Source: CAZTJA01 sp964613745 (GTDB taxonomy: Bacteria; Desulfobacterota; Desulfomonilia; Desulfomonilales; Desulfomonilaceae). Taken from it: 20,634 nt of DNA. A program made the translations under genes and the position numbers. The notes under the pieces were generated by a model that was not told where the DNA came from, ran no database searches, and worked only from the letters and a program-made list of their open reading frames with translations. Positions 1 through 8,888 of this stretch are shown here, one piece after another (the first letter of the stretch is position 1; every line of letters begins with the position of its first letter). The stretch is taken from contig CAZTJA010000054.1 in assembly GCA_964613745.1 (NCBI GenBank), forward strand, positions 1 to 20,634. Direction: 5' to 3'.

Positions 1-612
1 AATTGAGTGAAACCTTTACAAAGTTTCATGCAAGTTGTCCCTGCAACCTCCATGACAATGGCAAAGAAAAGGAGTAACCAAGCATTCATAACTCTAAACT
101 CCCTGCGACCAATTGGTTCCTGAGCATTTCACATGTTGATTGTGCCGTCAATTCTCATAGTGCAGCAAAACTCACGATTGCGAGTTTCTTAGGATTCTCA
201 CTGATCCCATGACGACAAACGGCTACGGAATGGATTTGAGGTTTATGACTGAATTCACGTGGAATTCTAAGGACTGAGTCATAGCAGATCCTCTACAGGG
301 CTAACGGATGTATGATCCACGATATCGTTACGGACAGCGGGGTCAATCAGATTGAGCGACTTCTTTGTGGAGGAGTAGGCGTTTGGGTTTCTATTTAGGG
401 TTTTCTCTGGTTGGCTTCCTTCTTCTGTATCTCCCATCAAAACTGAATAGTCTGCTTGTTGAGAAAAATACCGGAACTGAACAGTCAATCAGAGTAATGC
501 ATGAGGGTTTTGCCTGACGTGCCTTGTTAGGCATTTGAAAATCCTCCGTCAAGATGGACGGTTCTGTTGCCCATAATCTTTCCGTTCTCGTAACAAGTCT
601 ATCGAAACAAAT
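1..612. other. Non-coding stretch, no supported gene
   Basis: I find no convincing gene here. The longest frame (minus strand, 279-488, 69 codons) starts with TTG, has no ribosome binding site and resembles no family I know. The region includes two copies of GAATTC five bases apart near 252-268. It also has two small hairpins, at 519-534 (TGCCT/AGGCA) and 546-561 (CCGTC/GACGG). The second is followed on the minus strand by a short T run and might weakly terminate the kinase gene that ends at 613. Nothing suggests an RNA gene. Confidence 0.5.
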
Positions 613-3150
613 TCACTCCTGATTGGAAAGGGCTGGAAAGTACATTTCGAAAGTGGTACCCACGCCGGATTTACTTTCGCAAGTAATCCAACCCTCATGT
701 TGCTCAATGATCCCTTTGGCTACTGAAAGACCTAAGCCGGTCCCCTTATTATAATCTCTTAATTTTGTGGTGAAGAATGGATCGAATATTCTACCGATAA
801 TCTCTTCGCTTATTCCGTAACCGGTATCAGATACTTCTACGAGCACATGGTATCCAGGATTAGCCTCGATGTGCAGATTGCAGTATTCTTCAGAAACATT
901 AACGTTTTTTGTTGTTATTTTCAGTTTTCCACCTTCAGGCATGGCATCTTTCGAATTAATGCAAAGGTTCATCAGCACTTGCTGGATCTGCAGCTCATCC
1001 GCTTTGATCGGCATCAAATTATCATCCGTCTGAGCCTGTATTTCTATTAGCTTTGGGAATATACTACGTAAAAGATTTGTGATCTCCTGGACAATGTCAT
1101 TTACATCGACGGGTTTCTTGGTCAATTCCGAATTTCTACAAAATGTCAGAAGGCGTTTAACGAGATCCGCACCCTTTAGTCCTGTTTCTACAATCTTCTG
1201 AAGATCCTGATACGATGTATCGTTACGGCCCTTGTCCAACATGATCATCTCGGCGTAGCCGTTTATAATCGTCAAGAGATTATTAAAATCGTGTGCAATT
1301 CCACTCACCAGCGTGCCTAGAGCTTCCATTTTCTGGCTCATGAATAATTGATTTTTTAGCTTCTCCCGTTCTTCTTCCGTCTTCTTTAAGTGAGTAATAT
1401 CATTGTGATGCCACAAGCGACCCGCGCCTTTGCCTGCAACTTCAAGAGGCACATAATCAACCATGTATGTACGATTCTTGCTGATGATGATTTCCTCGCC
1501 CTTAACTGGAATATTATTCGCAACTACCTGGCGTATTCGCTTTTCCGCTGCAGCAGGATCAGAATAAACTCTTATGATTTTTCCGATCATGATCGAAGAT
1601 GACAATCCCCTCAATTCCTCGGGCGACAATTCAAGGTCAAACAAGTCACAGAAAGCTTGGTTCACGAACTCAACCTCACCCTGCTCCGATACAATCAGGA
1701 CTCCTGCATAAAGGCTGGAAAGAATTGCATGGAATCGATGCAAAGTTGTTTTCAGAGTCTCTTCGGTGCGCTTTTGCTCGGTTATATCCCGAATAGTCCC
1801 TTGAAATCCTACAACGTTACCAGCCGCATCCCTTCTCGTAACCGTGGTTATGAGACACTTGAGAACAGATCCGTCTCGTTTCAGAAGATCCATGGGGTAA
1901 TCTTTGGAATATCCCAGTTTGGATATAAGTTCCGCATGAGAAGCTCGTTCTTCGGGGTTTGCATAAAGTTGAGACACATTCGTTTCATATACGAGAGATC
2001 TGTCCTCTGGAGCATATCCAAAGAGCTCTAGACCGGAATCATTAATGTCGATTACAGATCCTTTGTGGCTGGTTATGAAAATACACTCCCGAGACGTGAC
2101 AAAGAAGTTTCTGTATCGCTCTTCGCTTTCCTTGAGCGCTTTTTCCGTTTGCCGGCGCTCGTTTATTTGCAACTTGAGTTGAGCGTTAGCGATCAGCAAT
2201 TCTTGTGTCCGTTCCTGGATCAGAGCATCGAGATTGTCCCGTGATTCTCGTAATTTCTGTACCGCATCGTCCCTCTCCTTCAGCACTGTAGCCAATATTA
2301 TGGCCGTAACGGAAATCACTATGAGGTAGCTTTGTAGCAGTAACAAAGATTCATTAACTGATCCGCGGAAAAAAGGACCCCAACCTTGAGCGGTACCGGA
2401 AATGGCCAGAGCCGAACAAATGAGGCAGGCGGCTGTTGCGCCTTTACGTCCCGACGAGAAGGTGGCTGCTACGACCATGGCCAAAGTGAAAAAGGCCATA
2501 GGATAATCCGTTACTCCTGTGGAACTTACAAAAGGCCCCCAGAAGGCTACAACTCCCGAGAAAAAGAGAGTTGTAAAGACCAAGACCTCTCCAAACCACC
2601 CGGACCTTTTCCAAACCCATGGACCCGATGTCCAAATGATCAGCGCAGGAGCCACAATGACTGCACCCATTGCATCACCGAGCCACCAGGTTCCCCAATG
2701 ATAGCCGATCGATCCGAGAGGTATTATTCCACCATAAAAAAGACTTCCCACACCAATCGTTGCACTGATTGCCGTGGCGGTTACACCTGCAAGCAAACAA
2801 AACAGAACTACATTTCTCGTTATTGTGAAAGGGTCGGGTTCCGAAATAAATCTTCGAACTAGGAATATGGCAATCAGAGCTTCCAAAAGTGCAGCCACGG
2901 ATTCACCCGTTGTAACGAGCAGTCCAACATCCGTCTGAAAAAGACTAAGAAATGAACCGAGAAAAATTCCCGGCCAGAAACTAATCCCGAAACGAAAAAG
3001 GACTCCGATTGCAAATCCGGTTGCAGGCCAAACCGGTGAAACATTACCATGGGCAATACCCATTAAAAGTCCTAGCCTTACGGCCAAATACTGAATGATT
3101 GTAATCGCCGTAAACAGCAACAGCCATTTTAGGGTACTATTTTTCTTCAT
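613..3150 (-). CDS. MASE1-domain membrane sensor histidine kinase with two PAS domains
   Basis: Inner-membrane sensor kinase of a two-component system; signal and partner are unknown. From the ATG at 3150 the protein has 845 residues. Residues 8-290 form a multi-spanning MASE1 sensor with the typical VSPVWPATGFAIG segment. Residues 291-340 are a likely coiled coil. Two PAS domains follow (about 341-460 and 465-585), then HisKA with phospho-acceptor H620 in GIAHDFNNLL. The ATPase domain has an N box (NLCINSKDAMPEGG), G1 (DTGYGIS), F box (FDPFFTTK) and G2 (GTGLGLS), so the kinase looks active. There is no receiver domain. The frame stays open to a TTG at 3300, but that adds 50 residues unlike MASE1 N-termini. 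The ATG at 3150 has a GGGAAG-type ribosome site and begins directly before the first membrane helix. No response regulator is adjacent. Domain calls are firm; function is inferred from family. Confidence 0.93.
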   Translation of the reverse strand: MKKNSTLKWLLLFTAITIIQYLAVRLGLLMGIAHGNVSPVWPATGFAIGVLFRFGISFWPGIFLGSFLSLFQTDVGLLVTTGESVAALLEALIAIFLVRRFISEPDPFTITRNVVLFCLLAGVTATAISATIGVGSLFYGGIIPLGSIGYHWGTWWLGDAMGAVIVAPALIIWTSGPWVWKRSGWFGEVLVFTTLFFSGVVAFWGPFVSSTGVTDYPMAFFTLAMVVAATFSSGRKGATAACLICSALAISGTAQGWGPFFRGSVNESLLLLQSYLIVISVTAIILATVLKERDDAVQKLRESRDNLDALIQERTQELLIANAQLKLQINERRQTEKALKESEERYRNFFVTSRECIFITSHKGSVIDINDSGLELFGYAPEDRSLVYETNVSQLYANPEERASHAELISKLGYSKDYPMDLLKRDGSVLKCLITTVTRRDAAGNVVGFQGTIRDITEQKRTEETLKTTLHRFHAILSSLYAGVLIVSEQGEVEFVNQAFCDLFDLELSPEELRGLSSSIMIGKIIRVYSDPAAAEKRIRQVVANNIPVKGEEIIISKNRTYMVDYVPLEVAGKGAGRLWHHNDITHLKKTEEEREKLKNQLFMSQKMEALGTLVSGIAHDFNNLLTIINGYAEMIMLDKGRNDTSYQDLQKIVETGLKGADLVKRLLTFCRNSELTKKPVDVNDIVQEITNLLRSIFPKLIEIQAQTDDNLMPIKADELQIQQVLMNLCINSKDAMPEGGKLKITTKNVNVSEEYCNLHIEANPGYHVLVEVSDTGYGISEEIIGRIFDPFFTTKLRDYNKGTGLGLSVAKGIIEQHEGWITCESKSGVGTTFEMYFPALSNQE

Positions 3151-3318
3151 AAATGCTTCCCGAAATGACTCTAAACCGGCCCACTCACTAGATTCTGATC
3201 TTCCAAGTTTTATTCTAGAATCACTTTCAGATTGTATAACCCCGGAGACTAGCCGTAAGATGGACAATCTGGGACTGAGTGTTACGAGGGGGTCTATCAA
3301 CTTCTAAGCGCTTCAAAA

Positions 3319-3346
3319 ATTATTAAAAAATTCACTATAAAGGCAA
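3319..3346 (-). promoter_or_regulatory. Possible promoter of the MASE1 kinase gene
   Basis: Read on the minus strand there is TTGCCT, 16 bases, then AATAAT (5 of 6 matches to the -10 consensus). It would start transcription near 3311 and leave a leader of about 160 bases before the ATG at 3150. This is a pattern match only, in AT-rich DNA. Confidence 0.3.
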
Positions 3347-3695
3347 ATTGTGCCGGTTGGCAAAACAAAACCGCTTAGCCAAGCCTAAACAAGAGTAAAG
3401 GCGGAGATTTGTACCGGTGATCTCTCATAAATGCACAAGCTAATTTCAACAATGATACTACCTCAGCGTCATAGAGTAAGCTCGATTCAGAAGCTTAGCA
3501 CGTGTGTGTTGACAATCATCTGGTTCATCCATTCGGCTTCGCATATGAGTTTTTTGAAGATCTTTCCAACCATGATTCAAACAGAAAACTTTCTTGATCG
3601 ATAAGTAGAAAGAGAATAACCTATTGAATATTGGCGATTGGAACTTTAAAGCAATATTAATTTTCAAAGCTCGAAAGAATTAACGAAAAAACCGG

Positions 3696-3717
3696 TGTGA
3701 CCGTATTCTTTGTCACA
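3696..3717. promoter_or_regulatory. Inverted repeat upstream of hybrid kinase, possible operator
   Basis: A perfect 6-base inverted repeat, TGTGAC and GTCACA, is separated by 10 bases. One further wobble pair and one further Watson-Crick pair flank it. It lies about 90 bases before the kinase start. Its arms resemble a CRP/FNR-family half site, but the usual spacing for that family is shorter, so the binding protein, if any, is unknown. Confidence 0.25.
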
Positions 3718-3808
3718 TCCTCACGCGATCGCAATTATATTTAAGTTCGGCTGCGCAACCCAAATCCAACGAAATTTATCGACAATTCGGATTAGAAAAG
3801 AGATGAAA

Positions 3809-6800
3809 ATGCAATCTCGCCAATCTGGAACCAAAAAAACCTACTCTGTGAGAAATATCTTTTGGTTTTCGGTCTTATGTTGGACCTCGGCCATTACGGG
3901 CCTGCTATTCTGGGGAATAAGCGAACATCGGCATGAGCTAAATACTTTAGCGACTTATATGGCCGAAGCTCACTTCGAAAAAGAGCGGGCACTGAGGTTA
4001 TGGGCAGCCTCACGTGGCGGTATTTATGTTCCCGTGGATGAGAACACCAAACCTAACCCTCTCCTCGAAGCGATTTCAGATCGTGACGCAAAAACGCCGA
4101 CAGGAAAAAGCCTTACACTGATTCCGGGTTTTCACATGGTTCGCCAACTGCGGGAAGAATTTCCGCTGCTCTATGGAGTCAAGGGTGCTACAACCAGCCT
4201 GAAACCATTAAGGAAAGAGAATTCTCCAGATGAATGGCAAAAATCGGCTCTAGAATCCTTTGATAAGGGAGTTACGGAAACTAAGGAATTCACGAACATC
4301 TCAGGTGAGCCGTATCTGCGTTTAATGAGACCTCATCCGGCTCAAGAAGGTTGCCTTTCTTGCCACGCAAAGAGCGGTTTCAAAGAAGGCGATATTCTCG
4401 GCGGCATAGAAATCTCCTTTCCCCTGAAGGAATTCCAAATTCATCATAAGCGACATAGCGCCTCCATGATTATGTCTCATGGCGCAATCTACATTCTTGG
4501 ATTATTTGGCCTTGTTATCGGAAGGTGGAAACTGCAAACACGCGAGGCCGAAAGAGATTCAGCTGAACTTTCCCTCAAGACAAGTGAATTGAACCTTCGG
4601 CAAATTTATGAAAAAAGTCCCGTCATGATGCAGTCCGTCAATCAAGACGGATACTTTGTTTCGGTAAATGATCAGTGGCTACAAAAGAGCGGATATACGG
4701 CCCCGGAGGTGATCGGAAAAAAGAATGACTTTGTGCTTGCTCCGGACTTCACCGAGTATGGGCTGAGTGAGACGACGGAATCATGGTGGAACAGGCAAAT
4801 CAACGACCTTTCTTGTCATTTCACCACAAAAGACGGGACCAAAATCGATGTCCTACTCAGTTCCAAAATTGTGTCTGATTCAGAAGGTAATCCAATCACT
4901 TTAGCGGTATTGACCGATGTAACCGACATTAATCGTATCTCACGTGAGCTAAAGAAAAGCGAAGAACGGTACCGAAATCTTGTGGAAACATCGAGCGATA
5001 TGGTTTTAAGAGCCGATGGACTCGGCCATTTCGTTTTTGTAAACAAAATAGTTCCGATTTTAACGGGTTATTCTGAAGATGAGTTGATTGGGAGACATTT
5101 TCTGGAGTTAGTCGCTCCAGAATACCGTGATTCGGTCGAAAAGTTCTACAATGTCCAGTTTGCGAAAAAGTCTTCAAATACGTACTTTGAATTGCCTTTG
5201 CTTTTGAAGAATTCGGAAATTATGTGGGTCGGTCAAAATGTACAATTGCTTGAAATAGCGGAAGAATCATACGTTTTTCAGTCTATCGCCAGAGACATTA
5301 CCTTAAGAAAGAAGGCGGAACAGGCTCTTCAGGAGAGTGAAGAGCGGTATCGATCATTAGTTGAAGACAGTTTCGAGGGTATTTTTATCCAAAAAGGATC
5401 TGAAATCGTGTTCGCCAATGCCAGGCTATATGAAATGTTGGGTTATGAACCCGGAGAACTGCAAGGTCAAGAAAACCTGGTCTTATACGATCCATTATTC
5501 CACGATCTCATCAAGAAAAGATCTGATGCAAGGCTCCGGGGTGAAAATGTTACCGCGAATTATGAGGTTGGATTGAGGCGTAAAGACGGTACATGCTTCG
5601 ACGGAGAAATTACTGCTCGAGCGGTTAGTTTCGCTTCATCTCCCGGCATACAGGTTTGGGTGAGAGACATCACCGAACGGAAAGCTGTCCAAGAAGCATT
5701 GAGACATTCCGAAGAGAAGTATCGGATGATTTTTAGATATTCTCCGGTGGGAATCCTACACTTTGACGAGACGGGAACCATAACGGATCTGAATGATAAG
5801 TGTGTGAAAATGATTGGATCCTCGCGAGACCGACTAATTGGCCTTAACATGCTCAGTCAATTGCAAGATTGGAAAATCAAAGAATGTGTGAAAAAAGCCT
5901 TATGCGGTCATGTGGCCTATTTTGAAGGAACTTACTCGTCCGTGACGGCTGAAAAACTTACCCCTATTTCGTCCTACTTCGGACCGGTTGTGAATGAAAA
6001 AAATCTGCCGATAGGAGGCGTGGGGATCGTAGAAGACTTAACGGACAGAATACGTGCTGAACAGGAATTACGCGACAGTGAGGAACGATTCAGGACTCTT
6101 GTTCAAAATTTGATGGATCCTGTGCTGATCATGGACTTCGATGGAAGTATTCACTTCGCGAACGATGCAGCTTTCGAGTTGTTCGGTGTTCCTTCCGACC
6201 AAGATGTTTCTTCCATAGGCATCGAAAGTTTTCTTTCGCCCGAAAATTACGCCAAAGTTCTTGCTGATCTGTCAACTGTCCGCTCAACCGGAGGGCCCTT
6301 AATCACGGAGTATCCCATAACTACAAGCTTCGGAGAAGAAAGGTGGATAGAAGCTTCGGGACATTTGACTCTGTGGCATGGTGAACCAAAAGACATCATC
6401 AGCCTGAGAGACATTACTGAACGTAAATTTACGGAGAATGCAATTCGGCAAAGTGAGGAACGTTATAGATCTCTTTACCGAATGGTTAGACTAATGTGTG
6501 ACAATGTACCGGATCTCATATGGGCAAAGGACTTGGATCGCAGATTCATTTTCACTAATCGGGCAATTTGTGACCGCCTGCTCTGCGCTGACTCAACGGA
6601 TGAGCCTGTGGGAAAAACGGATATGTTCTTTGCTGAAAGAGAAAGAACGGCTCAACCAGAAAATCCCGAATGGCATACGTTTGGGGGAATATGCCTCGAT
6701 TCAGATTCTATCGTCATGAACACAGGCCAAACTCAAAGGTTTGATGAATTTGGGAATGTCAGGGGCGAGTTCCTTCATCTTGACGTTCATAAGGCTCCAC

Positions 6801-8830
6801 TTAGGAATGAGAAAGGAGAGATGATTGGTACGGTAGGTTGCGGAAGGGACGTTACCAAGGAAAGAGCTATCGAGGAAGCTTTACGTGAAAGTGAATACCG
6901 CTATAGAGATCTCTTCGATAAGGCAATTGATTTGATTTATACACATGATTTAGATGGCAATTACATGTCCTGCAATGCCGCCGTTAATGCTCTGTTCGGT
7001 TATACACCCGACGAGTTCCTCAAAATGAATTTTCGGGAAATCCTTCATCCTGATCACCTAGAAGTTGCCATGCAGAACATGGTAAAAAAAATTGATGGAA
7101 CTATGGACACCACGGGACCATATGAGGTTCTCATTAAAACTAAGACTGGAATTTCCAAATGGGTGGAAGTGGTTTCGAGAACAATACGTGAGGGGGGAAA
7201 ACCAGTCTCAGTCCACGGAATATGCAGAGACATCACCGATCGAAAATTGGCTGAGCAGGAGTTGGCTGAAGCCAAACATTATTTGGACCGCATTATAAAT
7301 TCCATAGCTGATCCGGTGTTCGTGAAAAATGAGAATCATCAATGGGTGTTGCTCAATGAAGCATACTGCAATTTCATGGGATATTCCGCTAAAGAATTGC
7401 TTGGGAAATCAGACTATGATTTTTTCCCCACGAATGAAGCCGATATATTCTGGAAAAAGGACGAAGAAGTATTTAGTTCCGGCCGAGAAAATATCAATCA
7501 GGAACAGTTTACCGACAAAGACGGTACTACTCATACGATCGTGACAAAGAAAACATTGTGTGTTGACCCGGGCGGTAGAAAATATTTGGTGGGAGTGATC
7601 AGAGATATTACTGAAATTATTCAGTTCCACGAAGAGCGGAGAAATCTCGAATCTCAGTTGAGACATGCTCATCGCATGGAGGCTATAGGAACTCTTGCGG
7701 GCGGCATTGCACATGATTTCAATAACCTGCTGCAAGTCACTCTTGGATATTCCGAATTCTTAATTTCTCAAAAAAGTAAAGATCATCCAGACTATCCTGA
7801 TTTGCAAAAGATTAATCAGGCCGCACTCAGTGGCGCTGAGCTCGTTAAAGGACTGCTCACATTCAGCAGGAAAGTGGAATCGAAACCGGAGATTCTGAAC
7901 TTGAATGCCGGGATAATTCATATCGAGCAGCTATTGCGAAGAACTATGCCGAAAATGATCAGCATTCGTTTCAATTTGGCCGGTGATCTCATGCAAATCA
8001 GTGCCGATCCCGTGCAAATAGAGCAAATCCTGATGAATTTGGCTATTAATTCTAGGGACGCTATTTCAGAATCCGGCTCCATTACAATATCCACGAGAAA
8101 TGTTCAGTCGAGCGATGACTTATTTAGGATTCACCCCGAAACAATGTGCCAAGATTTTGTGGAAATGGCTGTTTCGGATGACGGCAGCGGAATGGATCAA
8201 GAGACAATTGATCACATATTTGACCCTTTTTATACCACTAAAGAAGTAGGTAGAGGGACCGGTCTTGGATTGGCAATGGTCTATGGAATAGTAAAGCAGC
8301 ATAGTGGCTACATTTTATGCCGTAGCGAAATAGGAAAAGGAACCATCTTTAGGATCTATTTCCCCGCTATCCCCTCGACAAAAATCGTCGATGTCAACAC
8401 ATCCGGGGAAATGCCGATCATGGGAACAGAGACCATATTGTTGGTCGAGGATGAATTTCTGGTACGGGAGCTCGGGGAAAGAACGCTGCGAGGTCATGGT
8501 TATGAAGTTTTAACCGCGACAAACGGACAGGAAGCATTAGAAATTTTTGTCCGCTTGAGGGGCCGGATTTCTTTGATCATTTTGGACATGATCATGCCGA
8601 CTATGAGCGGTCGAGATTGTCTCAAAAAAATACTGGAAATTGATCCGAATGCCCGGGTCATAATTGCGAGCGGTCATTCAGCGGAAACCAGCCTTGCAGA
8701 GTGCATTGAACTCGGGGCAAAGGAATTTATTCCCAAACCGTTTCGGTTCACGAAACTGCTAAAACTCATACGTACAATACTGGATGAAGATGAGACGAAA
8801 TTTCCGGGTTTTAAACCACCGGGGCGATAG
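3809..8830 (+). CDS. Hybrid histidine kinase with heme-binding Tll0287-like sensor, eight PAS domains and receiver
   Basis: Very large membrane hybrid kinase of 1673 residues. After an N-terminal membrane helix comes a periplasmic Tll0287-like (DUF3365) domain with a c-type heme motif C182-L-S-C185-H186, then a second membrane helix near 225-245. About eight PAS domains follow (roughly 262-372, 380-500, 508-622, 632-750, 755-870, 880-1020, 1025-1140, 1150-1270). Most are preceded by an SEERYR-like linker. HisKA has H1302 (GGIAHDFNNLL). The ATPase domain has NLAINSRDAI, DDGSGMD, FDPFYTTKE and GTGLGLA. A C-terminal receiver has acceptor D1593 (LIILDMIMP) and the conserved K in PKPF. All catalytic residues are present. 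A heme-based redox or gas signal is inferred. The frame is open back to a TTG at 3710, but the ATG at 3809 has an AAAGAG site six bases upstream; the ATG at 3803 is an alternative. No separate regulator or output gene is adjacent. Confidence 0.94.
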   Translation: MQSRQSGTKKTYSVRNIFWFSVLCWTSAITGLLFWGISEHRHELNTLATYMAEAHFEKERALRLWAASRGGIYVPVDENTKPNPLLEAISDRDAKTPTGKSLTLIPGFHMVRQLREEFPLLYGVKGATTSLKPLRKENSPDEWQKSALESFDKGVTETKEFTNISGEPYLRLMRPHPAQEGCLSCHAKSGFKEGDILGGIEISFPLKEFQIHHKRHSASMIMSHGAIYILGLFGLVIGRWKLQTREAERDSAELSLKTSELNLRQIYEKSPVMMQSVNQDGYFVSVNDQWLQKSGYTAPEVIGKKNDFVLAPDFTEYGLSETTESWWNRQINDLSCHFTTKDGTKIDVLLSSKIVSDSEGNPITLAVLTDVTDINRISRELKKSEERYRNLVETSSDMVLRADGLGHFVFVNKIVPILTGYSEDELIGRHFLELVAPEYRDSVEKFYNVQFAKKSSNTYFELPLLLKNSEIMWVGQNVQLLEIAEESYVFQSIARDITLRKKAEQALQESEERYRSLVEDSFEGIFIQKGSEIVFANARLYEMLGYEPGELQGQENLVLYDPLFHDLIKKRSDARLRGENVTANYEVGLRRKDGTCFDGEITARAVSFASSPGIQVWVRDITERKAVQEALRHSEEKYRMIFRYSPVGILHFDETGTITDLNDKCVKMIGSSRDRLIGLNMLSQLQDWKIKECVKKALCGHVAYFEGTYSSVTAEKLTPISSYFGPVVNEKNLPIGGVGIVEDLTDRIRAEQELRDSEERFRTLVQNLMDPVLIMDFDGSIHFANDAAFELFGVPSDQDVSSIGIESFLSPENYAKVLADLSTVRSTGGPLITEYPITTSFGEERWIEASGHLTLWHGEPKDIISLRDITERKFTENAIRQSEERYRSLYRMVRLMCDNVPDLIWAKDLDRRFIFTNRAICDRLLCADSTDEPVGKTDMFFAERERTAQPENPEWHTFGGICLDSDSIVMNTGQTQRFDEFGNVRGEFLHLDVHKAPLRNEKGEMIGTVGCGRDVTKERAIEEALRESEYRYRDLFDKAIDLIYTHDLDGNYMSCNAAVNALFGYTPDEFLKMNFREILHPDHLEVAMQNMVKKIDGTMDTTGPYEVLIKTKTGISKWVEVVSRTIREGGKPVSVHGICRDITDRKLAEQELAEAKHYLDRIINSIADPVFVKNENHQWVLLNEAYCNFMGYSAKELLGKSDYDFFPTNEADIFWKKDEEVFSSGRENINQEQFTDKDGTTHTIVTKKTLCVDPGGRKYLVGVIRDITEIIQFHEERRNLESQLRHAHRMEAIGTLAGGIAHDFNNLLQVTLGYSEFLISQKSKDHPDYPDLQKINQAALSGAELVKGLLTFSRKVESKPEILNLNAGIIHIEQLLRRTMPKMISIRFNLAGDLMQISADPVQIEQILMNLAINSRDAISESGSITISTRNVQSSDDLFRIHPETMCQDFVEMAVSDDGSGMDQETIDHIFDPFYTTKEVGRGTGLGLAMVYGIVKQHSGYILCRSEIGKGTIFRIYFPAIPSTKIVDVNTSGEMPIMGTETILLVEDEFLVRELGERTLRGHGYEVLTATNGQEALEIFVRLRGRISLIILDMIMPTMSGRDCLKKILEIDPNARVIIASGHSAETSLAECIELGAKEFIPKPFRFTKLLKLIRTILDEDETKFPGFKPPGR

Positions 8831-8850
8831 GTGAGATTAACTGTTAGGCA

Positions 8851-8877
8851 TCGCCAAAACGGCATGTCTTTTGGTGA
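8851..8877. terminator. Possible bidirectional hairpin in convergent gap
   Basis: A 9-base-pair hairpin (one G-T wobble) with a 9-base loop is formed by TCGCCAAAA and TTTTGGTGA. It occupies most of the 58-base gap between the two convergent stop codons. No clear T tract follows on either strand, so it is weak as an intrinsic terminator. Confidence 0.3.
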
Positions 8878-8888
8878 AGAGATCCAGA

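Larger units (their letters stand above)
3151..3808. other. Divergent intergenic region between the two kinase genes
   Basis: This stretch of about 660 bases lies between the preferred starts of two divergent kinase genes. The frame of each kinase extends into it only through TTG starts. It contains the candidate promoter at 3319-3346 and the inverted repeat TGTGAC-N10-GTCACA at 3696-3717. I see no tRNA, no recognisable riboswitch and no convincing small gene in the middle part (3350-3690). Confidence 0.5.

Noticed and set aside
279..488. 69-codon minus-strand frame
   Set aside because: TTG start, no ribosome site, no recognisable family, low-complexity polar composition; treated as chance.
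546..561. Intrinsic terminator for the minus-strand kinase
   Set aside because: Only a 5-base-pair stem and a short T run set off from it; not strong enough to list.
2386..2862. 158-codon plus-strand frame inside the MASE1 kinase gene
   Set aside because: Antisense to a clear membrane-domain coding region; product rich in S, T, R, C and P with no domain. A shadow frame.
3343..3356. Sigma-54-like GGCAC..TTGC on the minus strand upstream of the MASE1 kinase
   Set aside because: GG and GC are separated by 8 bases rather than the required 10.
3335..3425. Possible cyclic-dinucleotide riboswitch (GGCAAA and later GC-rich pairs)
   Set aside because: The conserved GACGCAAAGC core and the second helix of the GEMM type are not present.
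3509..3514. Perfect TTGACA as a -35 element
   Set aside because: No -10-like hexamer at 15-19 bases downstream.
3710..3808. Upstream extension of the hybrid kinase from TTG at 3710
   Set aside because: The added 33 residues are unlike a signal anchor, the inverted repeat overlaps this start, and the ATG at 3809 has a good ribosome site.
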